A stretch of DNA of 21,772 nt from Acanthaster planci (Eukaryota; Echinodermata; Asteroidea; Valvatida; Acanthasteridae), in NCBI RefSeq assembly GCF_001949145.1, contig NW_019091645.1, forward strand, positions 312,837-334,608, written 5' to 3'. Below the pieces are notes generated by a model, which saw only the letters and a list, made by a program, of their open reading frames with translations, ran no database searches and was not told the DNA's origin. The position numbers and the translations under genes are program-made. The stretch's first letter is position 1, and every line of letters begins with the position of its first letter. Positions 1-8,804 of the stretch are shown here, piece by piece.

Positions 1-630
1 TGTGTGTATACGCATTACTGATTTTTCTGATTGGTCATTGGTAGTTGTGACACCAGCGATGTCACGATTGTGATTTCATGTTTGATTTTCGCCCTACAGG
101 TTGCACTACACCAAAGACGCATCCGTAAAAAACATTTCAAAATCAGACCGAAATAGCGCTGCCTGTTGACTCTTGGAAAAAAGGGTTAGCCACGAAAATT
201 ATTTTTATTTGCCTTTCCCCAAAGAGACCTCCAAAATAGTAGTAAAACTTTGCACTCAGCTCTGAATTTAGCCGCCTGCCACTTTTGAAAGAAATACCCT
301 GAGCTGGAAATTATCAATCCCAAATTTGGGATTTATAGAAATATTTCTATGATCCCTCCTGATTATAGCATGTCTTATTGTAAAAACCCTGTGGGATCAC
401 CAAATATTAATGAGCCCACACAGAAAAATACAACCATTTGGTGGAATGCACCCCACAGGTACTGGACACAGTACATGTACAGGGACCGAACAGCACATGT
501 ACATATGTGCGTGTACATGTGAATACTGCATAAAACATACATGTACATAAACTGTTCATGATGATTTTTTTTTCTGTCTCTTGGATTGTGAATTAAACAA
601 ACAATTTTCAGCAGGTAACCACTTCGTGTG
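1..630. other. non-coding flank with ACATGTACATG clusters
   Basis: No reading frame here looks like protein. The stretch is moderately AT-rich. Between about 470 and 550 it carries a cluster of overlapping ACATGTACAT-type palindromic motifs (near 474, 497, 513 and 538), the same motif that recurs through the window. Two perfect palindromes at 316-350 are listed separately. Nothing else is recognised. Confidence 0.6.
316..350. repeat. two adjacent perfect palindromes
   Basis: AATCCCAAATTTGGGATT (316-333, 18 bp) and ATAGAAATATTTCTAT (335-350, 16 bp) are each perfectly self-complementary and are separated by one base. Neither has a loop, so they could extrude as small cruciforms or serve as binding sites for dimeric proteins. 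No function is assigned. Confidence 0.85.
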
Positions 631-900
631 TTTAATTTGCTTGAGTAGAGTTATACTCATGAATATTCTGGAAATTCTGATTCCCACGGCCATTTATGAT
701 TACTCATCAGCAATTAAACAACAGTCAGCACCAAGTGCACACTGTTATGCATGATGTTGGACCAGAAAACACTTGTGCCAAAAAAGAATGTTGAAATTTG
801 GGGGAAGACGCGGACTAGTGAAAATGCTTGCGGACTAGTAAAAAGCCATCACTGCTGGTCCGGCTGGCAAGTAAGAAAAAAAAGTTAAGGGCAAACCCTG
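631..900 (+). repeat. dispersed ~270 bp repeat, copy 1 (inverted copy at 10295-10563)
   Basis: This segment runs from TTTAATTTGCTTG to GCAAACCCTG and matches the reverse complement of 10295-10563 over its whole length, at high identity in the last 150 bases. Inside it an open frame starts at 751 and stops at 888 (45 residues, containing EIWGK and KSHHCWSGWQ). The frame reaches a splice-donor-like CAA|GTAAGA at 871. The other copy keeps the same frame and also has a donor-like GTGAGA at the same place. It may be a short mobile element or a duplicated exon. I do not recognise the peptide. Confidence 0.8.
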
Positions 901-985
901 CATGTACAAACAAATGAAGGTACATTGTACCAAGGACTACTTTTACATGTTTCTGTACTTTAAACATCACAGAACTGGATATGAA

Positions 986-1454
986 GGCTGACTTCGGACA
1001 GCTTGTTCTCGTACATGTTCGTGAACAGCTCGATATGTTGTTCATGGGTCAGTTGCTCGAACACTGGGAATATACAACTGGTTTGAGCTGGTAAATGCAC
1101 ATATACATGTAGTTAGTGGATTGAGGGATAATCCAATTTTTTTTCACCCCGAAATTGGAGGATTGAGGAGGATCACTAGCAAAAAGGGCCTAGGGGGCTA
1201 GGGTTAATGTTAATCTTGCAAAATTTCTCATTGTCTGCGGCTTTGTACACATGTACATGTATCTACATGTAAGCCATTTTGCTATTTTTTGCAGCTGTTC
1301 AAAACTCAAAATTTCACGAGTTTTCCTGTGTGTTTTTGTGATGAGGAGGTGGTGTGTTATCTTTTTCAGAGAACAATGTTCTTGGGTCATGTTCTCTCCA
1401 TTCGAGCTCGAGAACATGAAACCCGTGTCAAGAACAGGCCGCCCAAACTCGACC
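986..1454 (+). mobile_element. MITE-like element, copy A
   Basis: The element begins GGCTGACTTCGGACAGC and ends GCCGCCCAAACTCGACC. These ends are imperfect inverted repeats of about 25 bp (18 of 26 positions pair by my count). Related copies lie at 4762-5204 (minus) and 5268-5512 (plus). The shared body contains AATTTCACGAGTTTTCC and GAGGAGGTGGTGTG. The middle (about 1090-1205) differs from copy B and holds an ACATGTA-type motif and other unrelated sequence. It encodes no protein of its own. The structure suggests a small non-autonomous DNA transposon. No clear target site duplication was found. Confidence 0.65.
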
Positions 1455-1798
1455 TAGTACGTGAGTGGGGATTTCTTGAAGTGTGCTCTTCTATCAAATA
1501 AGCTCCATTGATTATAGAAAATTACCAATATTGGTACATACGTACATGTACATGTATATCAGCGGCCTGATATCGATAATATCAATATATCAATTTTTAT
1601 TGACATATGTTTTCAAGCTCAAAACCAATCGCATAATACTGAACACCATTTGTGGTTAGGCAGCTTACATGTACGTCCCTACCAATTGGTCCTAACCATG
1701 CAGCATGCAACAAATTCGCTGGTTTTGTGAGCTTTTTCAATCTTCCCCAAATAAACGAGCACCTGACAACCATGACAACAGCAACGACCTGCGGTCAG
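1455..1798. other. non-coding spacer
   Basis: AT-rich spacer with one long overlapping ACATGTACATGTA motif near 1537-1556 and a patch of ATATC/GATAT-rich sequence around 1565-1605. No coding signal seen. Confidence 0.5.
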
Positions 1799-2042
1799 AA
1801 TATTCAAATGCATTTCCTGGCCAATTCGCTATCTGAGCAGCTACATGTACATGTAGCTTCATTGCTTCAATATTCAAATGCATTCTCCGGCCAATCCCCT
1901 ATCTGAGCAGCTAGCTTCATTGCATAAATATTCAAATGCATTTCCTGGCCAATTCGCTATCTGAGCAGCTAGCTTCATTGCTTCAATATTCAAATGCATT
2001 CTCCGGCCAATTCACTATTTGAGCAGCTAGCTTCATTGCTTC
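1799..2042 (+). repeat. tandem repeat, 4 copies of a 58 bp unit
   Basis: Units start at 1799, 1869, 1927 and 1985, each with AATATTCAAATGCATT. Copies 2 to 4 are 58 bp. Copy 1 is 70 bp because 12 extra bases, ACATGTACATGT, sit at about 1843-1854 between two AGCT motifs. Copies 1 and 3 share TTTCCTGGCC, while copies 2 and 4 share TTCTCCGGCC, so the array probably grew by duplicating a two-unit block. There are no spacers of varying sequence, so this is not a CRISPR array. Confidence 0.93.
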
Positions 2043-3920
2043 CTGGCTGCGGGACAGTAAGTTTCTCCTTCAACCGATCACCATTGATGAAATTGCTATG
2101 CCATAATATGACCTGAATACACATTGCATGTACGTAGAGAGTGCGCAGATTCTGTCAGTAACAACTATCACTTTACACGTAGCTTCATTTTTTTCATTCA
2201 TGAGGATATCAAAGCAAAATCGATACACTGGATATTATCAATATATTGACGGATCTTACTATCAAAAGAACCTCAGAGCTTAAGTGCCAGGGACAAATGT
2301 AACAGCAAAAACTTATTTCTCGACAAACATGACTGAAAAAAGACAACGTTTCTACCTGCTGTTGTTTCCATCCACTGTTCTTGTTCCTCATCACTGTCAG
2401 AGTCACCATGACTACAGTTCTCATTGGAACTTGACTCTCTCCTACGCTTGCTTCTATAGAAAAACAAACATGAGGAAAAAAAACAATTGTGATTACTGAC
2501 TCTGAGAGTTGACTTCAGCAACGAGAACAGATCAGTGACTTCATTAAAGAAATGATACCAAAACCAAAAGAAGGGGTAGACTTCCATTTCCTTCATTTTT
2601 TCATCCGTCTTTCAATTGCTTGGATTTTTTAAACTTCTTCCTTTCTCTGTGAAATGACTCTTGTCATTCCTCAGCGGACAAACATATTGAGGACTAAAGC
2701 GGACGTTGCGCTGCTAAGGAATGCGCACGCCGACATTGCTTTATGAATTGTCGGCTAGCTTGGCACATGGCCAGTGCATCGCGACCGTCTTTGGTCATGA
2801 TGTTATCTTTAGATACATGTACATTAATTAACATACCGTTTGAATCACTAAATAAAGAATGACAAGAGAAAAAGACAAGAGTATTTCCAATTCTAAGGGG
2901 AATTTCTCTTTTCTTTCTACATGTGAGTAAACAGTTACCAAATTTATTGGAATCTCCAATTCTCGCTTAGTCCTGGGCTGGGTGCATTAGACAGTTTCAG
3001 GACCATTTTGGAGGTGAATTCGGAGGATTTTGATTCGGGGTACGACGGCACATGAGCTACATTTTGGGTGAAATGAATTAATGGAAGCAAAAGTACATGT
3101 ATATGGATGGTACTTGGACTCTACAACTGCCCGACCATGTCCAAATATTAAAAAGGTGATTTATAGAGTCCAATTCAGTCAGCAACTTCGTTGAATTTGC
3201 AACACATGGCCCAAAATAGTTGATGACAATCGGCATTACAAATTATAATCCAACAAACAATCAGCACAAAAGCAGTTTGTATACATTTGTCACTCAGTAC
3301 GTGTTTGTGATTGCTGCCAGTGCAACCACTTACCATGCTTACGTGTACATGTACATGACTTACAACTAATGACAATGAAAATGTTTGATTTTACAAGATA
3401 ATCATGCCACTCATGCACACTGTCGCAGTTGGAACTGATGTGGGAATAACTTGGGCCTTGGTCCGTTACCATAAGGACATGAGTTGGGCTTTAATTGGCT
3501 ATAATCAGTTACGTGTATTAGGCATAGCCTTAACAACATGCCTAAGTTCACCATCATCATCATCATGGCATGCAAACGTTTCATAAACATGATAAAGTGA
3601 TCAACATAGGCCTATTTACAAAAACATGTACATAACATGTCACACATGTACATGTCAGCCCTGCCTAGTATTACTAACCTTACGTCATTACCATGATTAC
3701 AAACATGTACGAATCCTTTTGGGTTTGTTATCATGAATTAGTCCACGTTTACGGGCCTGCAAAATTTAGATTCAGACAAAGAACGCTTACCTCATGTTGC
3801 CACACATATGTCGATGTCGACCAGTTAAATGTAAGCCGCAAACGTACGTGGATCGCGCCAACAAATTGCCAATAATAACACCCTTATTGAAAACAGGAAG
3901 TTAAAAAACCTTTAAATATT
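2043..3920. other. non-coding region around one candidate exon
   Basis: Apart from the candidate exon at 2356-2453, no coding region can be supported. ACATGTACAT-type motifs occur near 2814, 3092, 3343, 3624-3655 and 3703. Short open frames here lack recognisable domains and look like chance. Confidence 0.5.
2356..2453 (-). CDS. candidate orphan internal exon, Ser/Arg- and acidic-rich
   Basis: On the minus strand a pyrimidine-rich acceptor (TTTTTCTATAG) precedes 98 bases that end at a donor-like CAG|GTAGAA. Read with one leading base, the exon gives 32 open codons: SKRRRESSS, then a short linker, then DSDSDEEQEQWMETTA. Basic, serine and acidic runs followed by a W-M-E are the kind of low-complexity segment found in splicing-factor proteins, for example near the N-terminus of CWF19L2-like proteins, but I cannot assign a family. 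No convincing partner exon was seen on either side. It may be a fragment of a longer gene with large introns, a relic, or chance. Confidence 0.3.
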
Positions 3921-4381
3921 TAGCGCCTTCTTTTGAAAAAATTTTACCGCCCTCTGTTGAATCAATATTTAGCGCCCTCTATTGAAAAATATTATAGCGC
4001 CCTCTGTTGAATCAATATTTAGCGCCCTCTATCGAAAAATATCATAGCGCCCTCTGTTGAGTCAACATTTAGCGCCCTCTATCGAAAAATATTATAGCGC
4101 CCTCTAATGAATAATTACATGGCGCCCTCTATTGAAAAATACCTTAGCGCCCTCTATTGATTTAATATTTAGGGCATTCTATTCAAAATATTATAGCGCC
4201 CTCTGTTCAATAAATAATTAGCGACCTCCAATTGACGAGTAGCGCCCTCTAGTGAACAATATCCAGCAAAGAAAAATAGCGCCCTCTGTTGAAAAGAAAG
4301 TTGACCAACGCCATTTGTAAGCAACAGCGCCCTCACGACTTCATCCAGAAAGGCAACCTTTTATGATTATAGCGCCCTCAA
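3921..4381. repeat. 25 bp-period minisatellite of TAGCGCCCTCT units
   Basis: The core TAGCGCCCTCT recurs at a strict 25-base spacing: near 3921, 3945, 3970, 3995, 4020, 4045, 4070, 4095, 4120, 4145, 4170, 4195 and 4220. It then becomes looser (4240, 4277, 4325, 4370). Two unit types alternate, one followed by ATTGAAAAATAT and one by GTTGAATCAATA, so the higher-order period is 50 bp. Units degrade toward the right end. An isolated related copy lies at about 4670. On the minus strand each core reads AGAGGGCGCTA, close to the CTCF consensus. Confidence 0.93.
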
Positions 4382-4761
4382 TAGGACCTCCAGGGAAACT
4401 TCCTAGAGGAATGGCAAAGTCCAAATTCTTGACGGTCACACTGCTTGGTTACCAGACTTTGTGACCCATGAAAATCAGTACAGAGGATCAGAAACCTATA
4501 TTCACGTCAAAACAGGAAAACACATGCAAAGCCGGCGTTGCAGCCAATGCGAATGACAAAACGATTTTATAAAACAATTCAGCACTCAAAAGTGAGGAAA
4601 GTATGCCATGTCTATTGACAAGAGAAGCATAACCTCTATTGAACACAGTCGTATAGGAAAAATTTGAATGGCGCCCTCTGTTGAGTTAACTGAGGTTAGT
4701 AACAATGACAATTTCTGAGAAACAGCGCCCCCATGACTTTACCAAATCAGGATACATTTCG
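4382..4761. other. non-coding spacer with stray minisatellite units
   Basis: Between the minisatellite and the MITE-like copy B. Isolated units GGCGCCCTCTG (about 4671) and CAGCGCCCCC (about 4723) are the only recognisable structure. No coding signal seen. Confidence 0.5.
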
Positions 4762-5204
4762 CGTCGAGTTCGGGCAGCCTATTCTTGAAAAGGGTTTCGC
4801 GTTCTCGCGCTCGAACAGCCGAAACATGACACAAGAACACTGTTCTCGGAACAAGTTCACACACCACCTCCTTGTTAGGGTTTTACACGAACACGCTGGA
4901 AAACTTGTGAGATTTGATTTTTGAAAAGCTGCAAAACTGTCGAGATGGCTTACAAAACTGGAGACAATGGAAAGTTTTGCACAATAAACATCAATAATTT
5001 TCAACGACAGATATGATTTTTTGAATGGAACAGAAGTTAGCTTAAACATTAGCTCTCGAAGAATCTACAAGGACGCCGCCATGTTGCATGCAAGTTACTA
5101 GTAGCGATAACCGGTTGTACGTTCCAAGCATTCGAACCGCCGACCCACAAACATCAAATCGAGCTGTTTCCGAACATGTGAGAACAAGCTGCCCGAACTC
5201 AGCC
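4762..5204 (-). mobile_element. MITE-like element, copy B
   Basis: The clearest member of the family. The plus-strand left end GTCGAGTTCGGGCAGCC and the right end GCTGCCCGAACTC are inverted repeats sharing an exact 13-base core (GAGTTCGGGCAGC). The body matches copy A (986-1454) and copy C (5268-5512) after reverse complementing. No transposase is encoded. The unique part around 5040-5160 may be the ancestral middle that copy A has replaced. I infer a non-autonomous element. Its superfamily is unknown because no clear target duplication was found. Confidence 0.7.
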
Positions 5205-5267
5205 TTTGGAAAGCTGCCAGTGGGCTGAATTCTTTTCTATTTAAAAAGGAACATTCATTTCTTTGCT

Positions 5268-5512
5268 ATGGAAAATGATTATTGTTAATTTTGTAAAATT
5301 TCCCATTGTCTCTGGTTTTGTGAGCCATCTCGATATTTTTCACGGCTGTTCAAAAATCAAAATCTCACGAGTTTTCCTGTGTGTTCCTGCAAAACCCTGA
5401 CGAGGAGGTGGTGCATGATCCTGTTCTGGAAACAGTGTTCTTAAGTCGTGTTCCCGCCATTTGAACGCGAGAAAAGAAACACGCGTCAAGAACAGGCCGC
5501 TCAGACTCGACC
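5268..5512 (+). mobile_element. MITE-like element, copy C (left-truncated)
   Basis: From about 5268 (GAAAATGATTATTG) to 5512 (GACTCGACC) this matches the right half of copies A and B, including the inner TCACGAGTTTTCCTGTGTG and the terminal AACAGGCCGC. The left terminal repeat is not present. It lies in opposite orientation to copy B, about 60 bases away, so B and C form a near-palindromic pair. Confidence 0.7.
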
Positions 5513-6655
5513 TGAAAAATAAAAAAAATTTGCAATTCAACTTAAACTATCTTAGCATTATTCAGAAGTCAATTAATACTGATCGAGTCAAATCAATCTC
5601 TATTCTGGTCATGACATATTAAATGTTTAGATATGAGAAACACTTGATATCAACAACATCATATTATCTCCACCACATTTTCAATACCCTCGTCATAGCA
5701 CCCTCCAATGCTCCAGGGCAAACCAAACCTCAGTTTTTTACATGTCAACCATTTAACAATGCCTTTGGCTTCCTTCTGCACAACCCTCACCCTTCAATGA
5801 CTCACAAAGGAAAGAACAAATATGAGTTTGAAGAAAGTTACATCAAACTCACAAACATTAGGAGGACAGAGAAAAGAAATTACCAGCAAGATAACAACTT
5901 AAACGTAACAATATCACCTTTGTCGACGCTCATCAAGTTGAGGATTTTCCAAAATTGCATGACGGAAAGAATAAACTGAACATCCAGAGAGAATTCAGAA
6001 TGCAACGATCAAGTCTAATTTTTTTTTTAAAACACAGATTTATATTTCTTCTGATAAATTAGTGATTTGTAATATAAGTGAATGTTTTAAATGTAACACT
6101 GAAATTTCCCACTTTTCTCTGAACAGATCTCAGCATCCTATACTCAAGAGCCATCATGATCAAACAGTATTCCTTGAGTTGGTATTAAACAAACTCTTTT
6201 GTCTTTGTGTCTTCAATCTGAATACTGACTATGCCTGTGTTTTGGCTTTAATTTCAGAGAGAAATTGGCAAACGATAGTGTCTGAAGTCCACTCTTGATA
6301 GCTCAAATCTTCCAAGCATTTTATTTTTTATTTGTTGAAATTCCAAGCAAAAAAATGCAGACAGACTGAACAAAGTGGGTCAGGTTTTGAAATTACAAAA
6401 ACGATGGCCTTTTCCACTGCAGAAAGCAAAATTGTTAATTGTTATTGTTTGAAATGTCCAAAACGTTTGGCAGTTTTAGGTCAAGATTCAACAAATTTTT
6501 AAATGAAACATAGTTCTGTGACAAATCATTAGTAAGTTGCCTGTCATTCTCCTGACAAATCAAAATTAACATATTACATTCTTGTTGTAATGGATGATCA
6601 CAATTCCATTTCATTGCTATTGTAACAATGTTGAATCACCGTCGCTCCGCACATC
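5513..6655 (-). other. 3' flank / possible 3' UTR of the SRPRA copy
   Basis: AT-rich sequence free of the dispersed motifs that crowd the rest of the window. On the minus strand it follows the SRPRA stop at 6656, and AATAAA (6325-6320) lies about 330 bases beyond that stop, so part of it may be an old 3' UTR. An open frame at 5623-5979 (+, 118 codons) has no recognisable domain and is treated as chance. Confidence 0.4.
6320..6325 (-). terminator. candidate polyadenylation signal AATAAA
   Basis: A minus-strand AATAAA about 330 bases downstream of the SRPRA copy's terminal stop. It is placed as expected for a 3' UTR end, but the region is AT-rich, so chance is possible. Confidence 0.3.
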
Positions 6656-6923
6656 TTAGTTTTTCAGTAGAGCCTTGACCACAGCCTTGACGTTCAGCTT
6701 ATGTCTGACCGGTACCAACAAATACCGTGGGCTGACCAGTGGTGTAGGTCATTGAGATAGCGGCACCAACCTGCAGGGAGAAGCGAAGGGATGACCATCA
6801 CAAAATATGTGACTCATTTCAGAAAAAGGTGATGTAAGTCGCACAATACCTTTCCATGCAATGGTCTGTTTACAGCTTAGAGGGTGCAATTTCTTATGGC
6901 GGGGGGGGCCTAGACAAAACATC

Positions 6924-6997
6924 TTTGATCTCTAAAGTTTCAGGTTTCATGGACAACAAATTTGATCTCTAAAGTTTCGGGTTTCATGGACAACAAA
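6924..6997 (+). repeat. 37 bp tandem duplication in an SRPRA intron
   Basis: Two adjacent copies (6924-6960 and 6961-6997), each starting TTTGATCTCTAAAGTTTC and ending GGACAACAAA, differ at one base (CAGG versus CGGG). Such a near-perfect pair in an intron indicates a recent slippage or duplication event. Confidence 0.9.
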
Positions 6998-7431
6998 TTT
7001 GCAGCAAACACGTCATGAAATTTAAGAGATCTGCACTGTTGGTAGATGATCTCATAATTGGAGTCTGGTTCCCGACAGCATCAGTCAGGTACCCAGTCAC
7101 TCTGCTCTGTAACAATGTCGTAGCTCACAGCTACCTACCTTATTGTTGATGGTGTCAAATTTGGTGATCACAATGCCATCAATCGGTTGGGGCTGGTTCA
7201 TGTCTGAGTCGTCAGCTGCGAGGCTGAACTTAGTCAATTGGTCCACTACTTCGTTACAACCAAGGCCTCTCCCACAAACAGAACGAGATCTGGCTGGTTG
7301 ATCTTGATGAGCTGTTTGAGGAGAATTAAGAAAGGTAAACATGAAAACTATTAACAAAGGACTCCTACACTGAAATCACAGCTGGGCTTTACATTCTCTT
7401 TAATGTTGTAACTAAATAGATTGTTTATTGT

Positions 7432-7650
7432 AATGGCTTGCTTGTGCAGCCTTACTTTGTTACAAACCAATTCAAGGAGCCAAGGCTTGCCAGTGCAGCC
7501 TCTCTTTGGTTCATACCAATTCAAGGAGCCAAGGCAGTCTCTCTTTGGTACATACCAATTCAAGGAGCCAAAGCTTGCCAGTGCAGCCTCTCTTTGGTAC
7601 ATACCAATTCAAAAGCCAAGATTTGCAAGTGCAGCCTCTCTTTAGTTGTA
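7432..7650 (+). repeat. 49 bp tandem repeat in an SRPRA intron
   Basis: Units beginning CCAATTCAAGGAGCCAA start at 7467, 7516, 7555 and 7604, preceded by a degenerate partial copy from about 7432. Full units are 49 bp. The 7516 unit is 39 bp because it lacks a 10-base block (about CTTGCCAGTG). The array sits between the exons ending at 7698 and beginning at 7311 on the minus strand. It leaves open frames on both strands with repeated SLWYIPIQ or ELVCTKERL-type peptides, which are artefacts of the repeat. Confidence 0.92.
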
Positions 7651-8298
7651 TTAATGTAGCTTGATAGGAAACCTTGACAATATAGAGGATGGCTCACCTT
7701 GGATAGAGCTCTCATGAGTGGCTCATTGTCTTGCATCCACCCAGCTGTTTTAATCAACACAATGTCAAAGTGACAATCCCGAGCTGTGAGCAAAAAAAAA
7801 TTATTTACCCTGTTACACCATGACTCACTCTAATGGGTCTGTGCATGATCGATAGAGGGCAGTGTAGGCCTGCTCATTTGAATTTCCAAAGCCAATCTTA
7901 AAAGAGACTCAGTACAGGTATGTCATTCTCCATCAATAATTAGAAAAAATGAAAAAAGTAAGTAAGCTTTGTAAACTAATACACCGTCCAATAATATGAC
8001 ATCATCTGTAAACGCAGTCACATCGCTTCATGTTCAATCAAAAATGAAGTACCATATTTTTTCAGCCAATGAGAAATCACGTACCATACTTAATGGCTTC
8101 CATGGCAATACCAGCTGCATCCTTTCCATAACCTTTCTCATACAGCTGGACCAGAGAGCGCCCTCCATGTTTCTCTGCTGGATGCAGCGCATTCAGGTGT
8201 CTAGTGTGGGTGTGCAGTTGTTCGACGGCACCAGCTTGAAATGTATCACAGGCCACAATCAGCACAGCGAAGCCATTCTCCACTAACCAGAAACATAT

Positions 8299-8614
8299 CT
8301 GAGAAAAATGAATAATGCTTCTTAATATCAATTGCTCACAAAGTTCACTGAATATTTACCTCCATAAACTGTGACCTTCACCAATAAAAGCTTGATATCA
8401 TTCATATTTTACGTTTTTCCAAGATGGCCACCTGTAGAGTTTTCAATTTTAAAATTGGTCAACTAGTTTTTACATCAAGTGATTTCCTGCTGGTTTTTTG
8501 TCAATAAATCACATACAGTGGAACACCGCTGTAACGCACGCAATGGGGTCCAGGCTAAATGTTCGGTACAGCGGTCATACGGTATAGTGAAATTAACTGC
8601 CAAAGTCACCGCAC
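8299..8614. other. non-coding, upstream of the truncated SRPRA copy
   Basis: This is where the preceding SRPRA intron and P-loop exon would begin on the minus strand. No GKST-encoding sequence is visible. A transposon-like end at 8516 is listed separately. Confidence 0.5.
8514..8536 (+). repeat. possible Tc1/pogo-like transposon end
   Basis: TA followed by CAGTGGAACACCGCTGTAACG resembles the terminal inverted repeats of many pogo/Tigger-type elements and MITEs, which start CAGTGG-A-C-CCG and insert at TA. No matching opposite end was found downstream, so the element may be truncated by the 155 bp repeat that starts at 8615. Confidence 0.25.
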
Positions 8615-8769
8615 TATGTACATGTACCATTGGCTCAGCGTAGAGACGGGGACTAGTTAGCAAGACAAGGGTGGCGAGGGACACGGGGGTGTCTCGCCCA
8701 GCAATCGGTTCGGACATAGCAGTGATGCGCCGCTACAACTCTCGCTAGTACCATTGGCTAGTTCATACC
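8615..8769 (-). repeat. 155 bp dispersed repeat, copy 1 (direct copy at 15344-15500)
   Basis: It matches 15344-15500 in the same orientation at about 90% identity, apart from one 9-base indel. On the minus strand both copies share an ATG frame starting MSEPIAGRDTPVSLAT and ending YAEPMVH. They also share a strong hairpin (GGCGAGGGACAC with GTGTCTCGCC). Both ends of the matching segment are abrupt. The second copy lies inside the probable 5' LTR of the gypsy element, so this copy could be a fragment of another LTR of that family. Confidence 0.8.
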
Positions 8770-8770
8770 C

Positions 8771-8804
8771 GTTTAGGTCTGGAGTGTAAACTAAAGACCT
8801 AAAC
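8771..8804. repeat. perfect 10 bp stem inverted repeat
   Basis: GTTTAGGTCT and AGACCTAAAC form a perfect 10-base stem with a 14-base loop, immediately after the 155 bp repeat ends. Possibly a hairpin or a trace of another element's end. Confidence 0.7.

Larger units (their letters stand above)
6656..8298 (-). pseudogene. SRPRA: signal recognition particle receptor alpha (SRPRA) 3' exons, non-processed pseudogene
   Basis: SRPRA is the ER-docking GTPase that receives SRP-ribosome complexes. Four minus-strand exons cover its C-terminal NG domain. Exon 8298-8085 has ICFWLVENGF, DTFQAGAVEQL and EKGYGKDAAGIAMEAI. Exon 7783-7698 has FDIVLIKTAGWMQDNEPLM. Exon 7311-7139 has PDLVLFVGEALV, then after a shift NEVVDQL and DGIVITKFDTI. 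Exon 6770-6656 has VGAAISMTY and VFVGTGQT, then the terminal part KAVVKALLKN before a stop. Acceptors and donors (GTACGT, GTGAGC, GTAGGT) are intact and phases agree. Lesions: one base is missing near 7258 after GEALV; about a dozen bases are missing in the last exon, with TAA at 6701-6699; the family's DTAGR is KTAGW; DTFRAGA is DTFQAGA. The TKFD base-recognition motif is kept. No GKST P-loop exon is visible upstream. Introns are retained, so this is a duplicated or decaying copy, not a processed one. Confidence 0.88.

Noticed and set aside
1799-2042. CRISPR-like array
   Set aside because: Units are contiguous 58 bp repeats without unique spacers, in an animal genome.
2580-2650. Lys-rich minus-strand segment that could be a partner exon of 2356-2453
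   Set aside because: It has a weak acceptor-like site but no donor before an in-frame stop.
3921-4381. CRISPR-like array of short palindromic repeats
   Set aside because: The 25 bp period has no unique spacers and units alternate between two types, as in a minisatellite.
5623-5979. Plus-strand open frame of 118 codons in AT-rich DNA
   Set aside because: No recognisable domain, no splice or promoter context, and it lies in the likely 3' flank of the SRPRA copy.
8625-8772. tRNA-derived SINE head
   Set aside because: GGTTCGG and TAGTTAGC loosely resemble RNA polymerase III B and A boxes, but their order and spacing do not fit a tRNA and no cloverleaf forms.
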